NCBI GenBank assembly: GCA_011620465.1
Contig: WOZC01000003.1
Location: forward strand, 1 to 10,842
Origin: Anaerolineaceae bacterium
Lineage (GTDB): Bacteria > Chloroflexota > Anaerolineae > Anaerolineales > Anaerolineaceae
DNA: 10,842 bases
Direction: 5' to 3'
Shown here one piece after another: positions 1 to 5,978 of this stretch. A program made the translations under genes and the position numbers. The stretch's first letter is position 1. Each line of letters begins with the position of its first letter. The notes below the pieces were generated by a model. The model ran no database searches, had not been told where the DNA came from, and worked only from the letters and a program-made list of their open reading frames with translations.

Positions 1-962
1 GGTTCAATTCGCTATCTTTTGAACCCTTCAATACGGCAGATCCGCGCGTCATCCAGGCTCTCAAGGAGTTCTACCAGGATTTCTTCAATGAACCAACTAC
101 TGATACTGAAGTGCGCAAGTTGATCCGCAGCCTGCAGGAAAAGGCAAAAACACTGCAAGAAACGCTCAAAACAAATCTTCGCCTGGCAAACCGCTACCCA
201 TTCCTGGCAAACCTGCAGGGGGTGATCGAGCGCCTGGATGTTCTCCAAAATCCAGGACAGGATTACTACACAACAGTTCTGCCCAATGAAAATGATGCCT
301 GGCTGACCCTCAAGGAAGACCAAATCGATCCTCTGCTCACCTTCATGAACGGTCAAAAACGGGTGATTTATGACGAGTTGTTGGATTTCATCACCCGGAA
401 AAAGCCAGATCTCAACCCTGAACAACTGGAAAGACTGCAATCCGCGCTGAACGATCCGCTCATTTATTTGGATAACCGCCTGCAACAAGCCAAGGTAGTA
501 CTCACCCAAATTGAGATTGATCTGCGCATGGAATTGGAAGATCAGCGTAAGCAAGCATTGGCGAGAATTGAGCACCTGCAACAACAAATGCAGCAAATGC
601 CAGAGTTTGCCCAGATTTCTTCTGAACAACAAGCTCAATTGAACAGCAGGTTCAATCAAATCAGAGATATAGTCCAGAACCAGGAATTAACAGTCAGCAT
701 CAGGGATAAGATTGGTGAATTTGAACGCTATCAGTATCCTCAACTTTTAACTGCCATGCACAATATGATCCCAACAAGATCACCAGGGGAAGAACAGGAA
801 ATTGAGGAAACGATCAATGTCGTTTATGAGCACTTGGATCGAATTCCAATAGCATTTTCGAAGAATGTTCTCGAAAACGAAGCAGATGTAACTGATTACG
901 TCGAAGCCGTCAGAACGGTCCTGCTGGAAGCCATTCGCGCCAACAAACGCATCAACCTGTAA
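1..962 (+). CDS. brxC: BREX system P-loop protein BrxC, C-terminal part (5' end outside window)
   Basis: The frame is open from base 3 to the TAA at 960-962, giving 319 residues with no start, so this is the end of a longer gene. BrxC (also called PglY) is a cytoplasmic ATPase of about 1200 residues needed for BREX defence; its P-loop half lies upstream of the window. What is visible is a charged, largely helical tail. It includes a glutamine-rich, coiled-coil-like stretch (encoded about 550-720, with repeated QQ and LQ) and a C-terminus ending in ANKRINL. The identity rests on this helical tail plus its position directly before pglX, where BREX-1 places brxC. The GTG at 111 is internal and not a start, because the frame continues upstream without a stop. 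A 20-nt gap leads to pglX. The family call is by recognition and context, without an alignment. Confidence 0.85.
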   Translation, partial: FNSLSFEPFNTADPRVIQALKEFYQDFFNEPTTDTEVRKLIRSLQEKAKTLQETLKTNLRLANRYPFLANLQGVIERLDVLQNPGQDYYTTVLPNENDAWLTLKEDQIDPLLTFMNGQKRVIYDELLDFITRKKPDLNPEQLERLQSALNDPLIYLDNRLQQAKVVLTQIEIDLRMELEDQRKQALARIEHLQQQMQQMPEFAQISSEQQAQLNSRFNQIRDIVQNQELTVSIRDKIGEFERYQYPQLLTAMHNMIPTRSPGEEQEIEETINVVYEHLDRIPIAFSKNVLENEADVTDYVEAVRTVLLEAIRANKRINL

Positions 963-982
963 TCAAAGGGGAGAAAAGAACC

Positions 983-3900
983 ATGGACACAACCGCACTC
1001 AAGAATTTTGCCCAGGCAGCCCGACGCCAATTGCTGGCCCAGGTTGGCGCCCGCATGGAACAGGTGCTCACCACCGACACAGCTATACTGCGCGAGAAAC
1101 AGGCGATCATCAGCCAGCTTAGGGCTGAGGTGAAACAGAAGGGCAAACAAGCCATCATCGAGGAGGTAGCCTACACGTGGTTCAACCGCCTGTGCGCCCT
1201 GCGCTACATGGACGTGAACCATTACACCCAGGTGGGGATCGTCTCTCCCGCGGCAGGCTTCACCCAGCCGGAGATCCTGCAGCAAGCCAAGCAGGGGCTG
1301 CTTGACTCAGGTTGGCAGTTGGACCCCAAGCGCGTCTCAGGCTTGCTCAACCGCAGCATTTCCTCACCAGATGGCGACCAGGAGGCTTACCGATTGCTGC
1401 TGGTGGCAGCCTGCAACCGCTACGCCCGTGAGATGGACTTTATGTTCACGGCTATTGAGGGCGTCACCGAACTGCTGATGCCCGAGGATCTGCTTTCAAA
1501 CCAGTCCGTGCTGCAGGCTGTGCGCGACACGCTCACCCCGCAAGTCTGCCAGGACGTGGAAGTGATTGGCTGGCTCTACCAGTTCTACATCTCCGAAAAA
1601 AAAGACCAGGTCATGGCGAACAAAAACGCGGTCAAGAAAGAAGATATCCCAGCAGTCACGCAGCTCTTCACTCCCGATTGGATCGTGCGCTACATGGTGC
1701 AGAATTCCCTTGGGCGGCTGTGGCTGCTGAATTACCCGAACTCAGCCATCCGCGCTCAGATGGAATATTACATTCAACCTGCTGATCCTGAAACGGACTT
1801 TCTTAAAGTCAGCTCGCCTGAGGAACTGAAAGTGCTGGATCCAGCTTGCGGCAGCGGGCACATCCTGACCTATGCCTTTGACCTGCTCTACGCCATTTAC
1901 GAGGAGCAGGGCTACGATCCGGTGCGCATTCCGCAGTACATCCTTGAGAAGAACCTCTACGGGATCGAGATCGACAAACGCGCTGCCATGCTCTCCAGTT
2001 TTGCTTTGATGATGAAAGCCAGGGCGAAGGACAAACGCTTTTTCACGCGCGGAATCAAGCCCAATATCCTGGAGATGGAGGATGTCCGCTTTGAACCAGC
2101 TGAGATTACAGCCTACCTGGACAAATTGGGTCGGGACCTCTACACCCAGGACCTGTGGGAAGGCTTGCAGCAATTCGAAAACGCCAAGACTTTCGGTTCG
2201 CTCATCCGCCCTGCCATCAAGGACGTGCCCACCCTACGGGAGCGCATGCGGGAAAAGAAGGTGGCTGAAGATCTGTTATTGAGCCGGACTAACGATGATT
2301 TCCTAAAAGTGCTCGAAATGTCCGAATACCTGAGCCCCAGATACCAGGTGGTGGTGGCCAACCCGCCCTATTTGAGTCGAAAAGCAATGAATTCAGAAGT
2401 AGCCAAGTTGATGGATGAATTGTTTCCTGATTTCAAGACCGACTTATTCGCAGCTTTTATTGTAAGGTGTTCGGAACTTGGTAATAAAGGTGCAAAAGTT
2501 GGGATGATGAGTCCAAATGTGTGGATGTACATCTCCTCGCATGAAAATTTGCGTAATTATCTAGTAACCACCCAGACATTGACATCATTAGTTGAACTTC
2601 CATTGACAGGTTTTAAAGGTGCCACGGTTCAGATTTGCACCTTTACATTCTCTACTCGGGTAGATGTTGATTCAATTGGCAGCTTTATCAGACTGGTTGA
2701 TTTTAAGGGTGGGGATGTGGAGATGGCTGCGCTGACACAGACAGCCATTGCCAACCCCGATTGCGGTTGGTTCTACCGTGCCTCCGCGCACGACTTCAAA
2801 AAAATCCCCGGCGCTCCGATTGCCTACTGGATGTCGAAGAATGCAATTCAAAACTTTTCTAGAGGTGTTTCAATAGAAAAAATCAGCAGTTTTACAGCTT
2901 CTCAAAATAAAACAGCAGATAACACAAGGTTTTTACGCTATCATTGGGAAGTTGATAATAAAAAAGTGGGGGTTAGGCGAAAATGGATAACTTATTCTAA
3001 AGGTGGAGAATATAGAAAATATTATGGTAACTTGGAATACGTTGTAGATTGGTCTGACGAATCGAGGAAATATTACTTAGAAAATCCAACCTCAAACTTG
3101 TTAAGTGAACAATATTGGTACCAAGAAGGTATTACATATACAATGTTGACTTCTGGTTCAACAAGTTTTCGTTACTTCCCGCCAATCGGTGTTTTCGATA
3201 TGGCTGGTCCCACGATATGTGATCTAGGAGATAGGCTGTTTTATCTACTTGCTTTTCTTAACTCAAAAGTATGCAGCTTTTACTTACAATTTTTAAATCC
3301 AACTCTGAACCTCCAAGCAAAAGATGTAAAAGCGCTTCCAATTCTCATTGAGAGTATTAATTTCTCTAGAATTTCTGAGAACACAGCTATATGTATTAAG
3401 TTAAGTCAAGACGACTGGGACAGCTCGGAAGCGTCCATGAATTATTCCATTAGTAAAATGCTACTTTCGCCATATTATTCAACTACTAGTCCATTAATTA
3501 GAATTTATGAAAAATACTACTTAACAGCCCTAAGCGTAATAAGAGAAATAAAACAGCTCGAAGAAGAAAACAACCGCATTTTCATTGAAGCTTATGGGCT
3601 GCAGGATGAGCTGACCCCAGAGGTGCCGCTGGAGGAGATCACGCTTACATGCAACCCGTACTACCGCTATAAGGGCAATTACACCGATGAAGAGCGCGAA
3701 GCCCGCCTGATGCAGGATACAATGAAGGAGTTCCTCTCCTACGCGGTGGGCTGTATGTTCGGGCGCTACTCGCTGGATAAACCCGGGCTGATCCTGGCTA
3801 ACCAGGGCGACACCCTGCAGGACTACCTGAGGATCATTGAGAAGGAACCGACCTTCACCCCCACAGAAACCAACGTCATCCCCATCCTGGACGGCGACTG

Positions 3901-4429
3901 GTTCGCGGACGATATCACCGCGCGTTTCAAACAGTTTCTGAAAATCACTTTCGGCGAGTCCAACTACGAAGAGAATCTGCGCTTCATTGAAGATGCCCTG
4001 GGCAAAGAGATACGCAGCTACTTCCTGAGGGACTTCTACAAGGACCACGTCCAAACCTACAAGAAACGCCCGATCTATTGGCTTTTCTCCAGCCCCAAGG
4101 GCAGCTTTAACGCCCTGGTGTACATGCATCGCTACCAGCCTAACACGGTCTCGGTGGTGCTGAACCAATACCTGCGCGAATACCGCGAAAAGTTGGAGGC
4201 GCAAAGACGCTACCAGGAAAGCGTCAGTTTGAACCCAGCCAGCAGCCAGCGCGAAAAAACCGCCGCCTTGAAGGAAATCGAAAGACTCAGCAAAGTCCTG
4301 GCTGAACTGAAGACTTATGAGGATGAGGTGCTCTTCCCCCTGGCTGGGAAGCAGACCGAGATTGACCTGGACGACGGCGTGGTGGTTAATTACGCCAAAT
4401 TCGGCGACGCTTTGAGGAAGATTTTATAA
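983..4429 (+). CDS. pglX: BREX-1 adenine-specific DNA methyltransferase PglX (BrxX)
   Basis: This 1148-residue protein matches the usual PglX size (about 1100-1250). PglX transfers a methyl group from S-adenosylmethionine to the N6 of adenine in a non-palindromic host motif, marking self DNA; it is also needed for phage restriction. Motif I DPACGSGH lies at residues 286-293 (SAM binding), with YGIEIDKRA just after it. The catalytic motif IV NPPY is at 460-463. The N-terminal 280 residues are helical and read like other PglX proteins (VAYTWFNRLCALRYMD). Residues about 610-860 are the expected target-recognition region and are encoded by much more AT-rich DNA than the flanks. The C-terminal part (IYWLFSSPKGSFNALVYMHRY and a charged helix) is typical. 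The ATG at 983 is preceded by GGGGAG at 968-973. The gene appears intact; an A8 run at 1596-1603 is the one obvious slippage site. Confidence 0.96.
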   Translation: MDTTALKNFAQAARRQLLAQVGARMEQVLTTDTAILREKQAIISQLRAEVKQKGKQAIIEEVAYTWFNRLCALRYMDVNHYTQVGIVSPAAGFTQPEILQQAKQGLLDSGWQLDPKRVSGLLNRSISSPDGDQEAYRLLLVAACNRYAREMDFMFTAIEGVTELLMPEDLLSNQSVLQAVRDTLTPQVCQDVEVIGWLYQFYISEKKDQVMANKNAVKKEDIPAVTQLFTPDWIVRYMVQNSLGRLWLLNYPNSAIRAQMEYYIQPADPETDFLKVSSPEELKVLDPACGSGHILTYAFDLLYAIYEEQGYDPVRIPQYILEKNLYGIEIDKRAAMLSSFALMMKARAKDKRFFTRGIKPNILEMEDVRFEPAEITAYLDKLGRDLYTQDLWEGLQQFENAKTFGSLIRPAIKDVPTLRERMREKKVAEDLLLSRTNDDFLKVLEMSEYLSPRYQVVVANPPYLSRKAMNSEVAKLMDELFPDFKTDLFAAFIVRCSELGNKGAKVGMMSPNVWMYISSHENLRNYLVTTQTLTSLVELPLTGFKGATVQICTFTFSTRVDVDSIGSFIRLVDFKGGDVEMAALTQTAIANPDCGWFYRASAHDFKKIPGAPIAYWMSKNAIQNFSRGVSIEKISSFTASQNKTADNTRFLRYHWEVDNKKVGVRRKWITYSKGGEYRKYYGNLEYVVDWSDESRKYYLENPTSNLLSEQYWYQEGITYTMLTSGSTSFRYFPPIGVFDMAGPTICDLGDRLFYLLAFLNSKVCSFYLQFLNPTLNLQAKDVKALPILIESINFSRISENTAICIKLSQDDWDSSEASMNYSISKMLLSPYYSTTSPLIRIYEKYYLTALSVIREIKQLEEENNRIFIEAYGLQDELTPEVPLEEITLTCNPYYRYKGNYTDEEREARLMQDTMKEFLSYAVGCMFGRYSLDKPGLILANQGDTLQDYLRIIEKEPTFTPTETNVIPILDGDWFADDITARFKQFLKITFGESNYEENLRFIEDALGKEIRSYFLRDFYKDHVQTYKKRPIYWLFSSPKGSFNALVYMHRYQPNTVSVVLNQYLREYREKLEAQRRYQESVSLNPASSQREKTAALKEIERLSKVLAELKTYEDEVLFPLAGKQTEIDLDDGVVVNYAKFGDALRKIL
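2820..3590 (+). other. AT-rich target-recognition segment inside pglX
   Basis: Hand counts of single 60-base rows give about 28-35% GC here (rows 2881, 2941, 3001, 3481) against about 60% in row 3781 just downstream. The change back is abrupt near 3580-3600. The segment encodes roughly residues 613-870, after the catalytic NPPY motif, where BREX methyltransferases carry DNA-sequence specificity. I infer that this is an exchangeable specificity module with a different history from the rest of the gene. The reading frame is uninterrupted, so the enzyme should be functional. Confidence 0.55.
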
Positions 4430-4434
4430 TACCC

Positions 4435-4462
4435 TTGCAATTATCCCATATTGGTATATAAT
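4435..4462 (+). promoter_or_regulatory. Sigma70-like promoter for the higBA pair
   Basis: TTGCAA (4435-4440) and a perfect TATAAT (4457-4462) are separated by 16 bases, a good -35/-10 pair, lying in the short gap between the pglX stop (4429) and the higB start (4472). Transcription would begin near 4468-4470, leaving only about 2-4 bases before the ATG. HigA proteins normally repress their own promoter. The imperfect symmetry CATATT/TATAATG at 4447-4463 overlaps the -10 box and could be the operator, but this is weak. Confidence 0.65.
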
Positions 4463-4471
4463 GAGGTTGAA

Positions 4472-4771
4472 ATGCGGTTGATTGCACGCAAAAAAATAGT
4501 CGACTTTTACTCTATTACCGAATATCGTGATTCTAAGAAAGCTTTAAAAGCATGGTTTCATGAGACAAAATATGCAAACTGGAAAGCTCCAAGTGACATT
4601 AAGGAAAAGTACGGAAATGCAAGTATTTTACGTAACAACCGTGTCGTATTTAATGTTTGCGGCAACAAATACAGGATTGTGGTATCTGTGAATTACAGTA
4701 CAGGAATTATGTACATGAGGTTTATTGGAACTCATGCTGAATACGACCTGATAGATGCTGAGGTGTACTAA
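4472..4771 (+). CDS. higB: HigB-type toxin (RelE-superfamily mRNA interferase)
   Basis: This 99-residue protein fits the HigB_toxin family (usually about 95-105 residues), which cuts mRNA, generally on the ribosome. Recognisable signatures are the start MRLIARKK, the central pair AWF/WKAPSDIKEKYG, then VVFNVCGNKYRIVV, and the near-terminal MRFIGTHAEYDLIDAE. The GNKYR and GTHAEYD blocks are the family hallmarks. The open frame extends to a TTG at 4451, but the ATG at 4472 is the better start: it has GAGG at 4463-4466 with 5-base spacing and gives the typical HigB N-terminus. The stop overlaps the higA start by one base (TAATG), and the toxin-first order is the usual one for higBA. Its DNA is AT-rich compared with pglX ends and pglZ (about 33% GC in row 4501), in keeping with an inserted cassette. 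Confidence 0.92.
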   Translation: MRLIARKKIVDFYSITEYRDSKKALKAWFHETKYANWKAPSDIKEKYGNASILRNNRVVFNVCGNKYRIVVSVNYSTGIMYMRFIGTHAEYDLIDAEVY

Positions 4772-5976
4772 TGAATATTAAAGTGTTAAAAAATGAATCT
4801 GAATATAAACAAGCATTACAAGAGGCAGAATTGCTCATGGATTCAAAACCCGGGAGCAATGAAGAAAACCAATTAGAGGTTCTGTCAGTATTAATTGAAA
4901 AATATGAAGATGAGCATTATCCAATTGATATGCCTGATCCAATTTCTGCTATCAAGTTCCGGATGGAACAACAAGGACTGAAACAGAAAGATCTTGTACC
5001 TTTCATCGGCAGTCAACCGAAGGTTTCAGCAGTATTGAATGGAAAACGCGAATTAAGCAAAGAGATGATCCGAAAACTGCACGATGGCTTGGGTATACCC
5101 TTGGAGGTATTGATGAGCAAATCCGGCTCCGAAGACACGGAGCCGGATTTTTCATTTGCAGATTACCCTTTTTTCAATGAGATGGTGAAGAAAGGTTTTT
5201 TTCCTGGGCAGAATTCAGTACGCGAAGCAAAAAAAATAGCACAATCCTTGCTGAACGAACTATTCAGTGTGCTCGGTGATATGAATGTTCAACAGATTTA
5301 CACACGGAAAAGCAGCCAGCTACAGCCAACAGATGCTGAAGCACTAAAAGCTTGGCAAGCCTGCGTGCTTCACAGAGTTAAAGGTGTCAATTTACCCGCG
5401 TTTTCAACAGAAATTGTTCAATCCTCTCTTATTAGCGAACTTGTTACGCAAAGCAGGGAGATAAACCCTGTTAAAATTAAACAAACATTGAACGATGCGG
5501 GCATTCACTTTGTGATCTTACCCCACTTGGAACATACATACCTTGATGGAGCAGCTTTCATAAACAATACTGGTAATCCGGTGATTGGAATGACCCTGCG
5601 TCATGACCGCCTCGACAACTTCTGGTTTACTTTATTTCATGAACTCGGACATGTATTCCTTCATCTCAACCAGGATCCGACTTTGTCATTTTTTGATGAC
5701 ACCGAGTCGGTGGTGGCCAAGTCTGCAGATTCGTACGAAAGAGAAGCAAACGAATTCTCGCAAAATGCAATGATACCCAACAATAAGTGGCAGGAGTTCA
5801 TAAGTACCTCCAGACCAATCACCGAAAACAAAGTTATAGCTTTTGCTTTTAAGCTCGGAATTACACCCGCTATCCCTGCAGGGCGGCTCCGCTATGAAAG
5901 TCAATACTACATTAGCATGAACAAACTGGTTGGCGCGCATTGCGTTCGTGATGCGTTTGAAGATTACGAGGTGTGA
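4771..5976 (+). CDS. higA: HigA-like XRE antitoxin fused to an ImmA/IrrE-type metallopeptidase
   Basis: The 401-residue product is far longer than a plain HigA (about 90-140 residues). Residues 1-57 resemble the N-terminal segment of long HigA antitoxins. Residues 58-115 form an XRE helix-turn-helix (KQKDLVPFIG, then PKVSAVLNGKRELS). After a short acidic linker at about 117-128, the rest is an ImmA/IrrE (COG2856-type) zinc peptidase. HELGH at 290-294 supplies the two histidines and catalytic glutamate, and E325 in EREANEF is the likely third zinc ligand. The protein should neutralise HigB, repress the promoter at 4435-4462, and may cleave itself or a regulator on a signal. Such XRE-peptidase fusions are known beside toxins; the location inside BREX is the notable point. 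The ATG at 4771 follows GAGGTG (4760-4765) by 5 bases. A terminator-like hairpin lies at codons 117-127. Confidence 0.9.
   Translation: MNIKVLKNESEYKQALQEAELLMDSKPGSNEENQLEVLSVLIEKYEDEHYPIDMPDPISAIKFRMEQQGLKQKDLVPFIGSQPKVSAVLNGKRELSKEMIRKLHDGLGIPLEVLMSKSGSEDTEPDFSFADYPFFNEMVKKGFFPGQNSVREAKKIAQSLLNELFSVLGDMNVQQIYTRKSSQLQPTDAEALKAWQACVLHRVKGVNLPAFSTEIVQSSLISELVTQSREINPVKIKQTLNDAGIHFVILPHLEHTYLDGAAFINNTGNPVIGMTLRHDRLDNFWFTLFHELGHVFLHLNQDPTLSFFDDTESVVAKSADSYEREANEFSQNAMIPNNKWQEFISTSRPITENKVIAFAFKLGITPAIPAGRLRYESQYYISMNKLVGAHCVRDAFEDYEV
5119..5152 (+). terminator. Intrinsic-terminator-like hairpin inside higA, at the domain junction
   Basis: The left arm AAATCCGGCTCCG (5119-5131) and right arm CGGAGCCGGATTT (5138-5150) are perfect reverse complements over 13 bp, with a 6-base loop (AAGACA). 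The right arm runs into TTTTT (5148-5152). This is the textbook form of a Rho-independent terminator on the + strand. It lies within the open frame at codons 117-127, just after the helix-turn-helix domain ends at about residue 115. Translating ribosomes would normally melt it. It could be a relic of an ancestral short higA that ended here, or an active attenuator favouring short transcripts. Confidence 0.6.
5968..5973 (+). promoter_or_regulatory. Ribosome binding site that decides the pglZ start
   Basis: GAGGTG at 5968-5973 stands 5 bases before the TTG at 5979, the same motif and spacing as GAGGTG (4760-4765) before the higA ATG. The alternative GTG at 5973 overlaps this site and has no usable spacing. 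The TTG is therefore preferred, which makes pglZ start two bases after the higA stop (5974-5976), with likely translational coupling. Confidence 0.6.
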
Positions 5977-5978
5977 TT

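Noticed and set aside
182..213. 11-bp direct repeat CCTGGCAAACC in brxC
   Set aside because: The two copies encode similar LAN-containing peptides seven codons apart and are explained by protein sequence.
3530..4204. 224-residue open frame on the - strand within pglX
   Set aside because: It is antisense to well-conserved pglX coding sequence, shows no recognisable domain, and is a composition shadow.
4451..4471. Upstream TTG start extending HigB by seven residues
   Set aside because: The codons overlap the promoter -10 box, lack a ribosome site, and the family N-terminus begins at the ATG at 4472.
5973..5978. GTG at 5973 as the pglZ start
   Set aside because: It overlaps the GAGGTG ribosome site and leaves no spacing; the TTG at 5979 has the same 5-base spacing as higA. 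The difference is only two residues.
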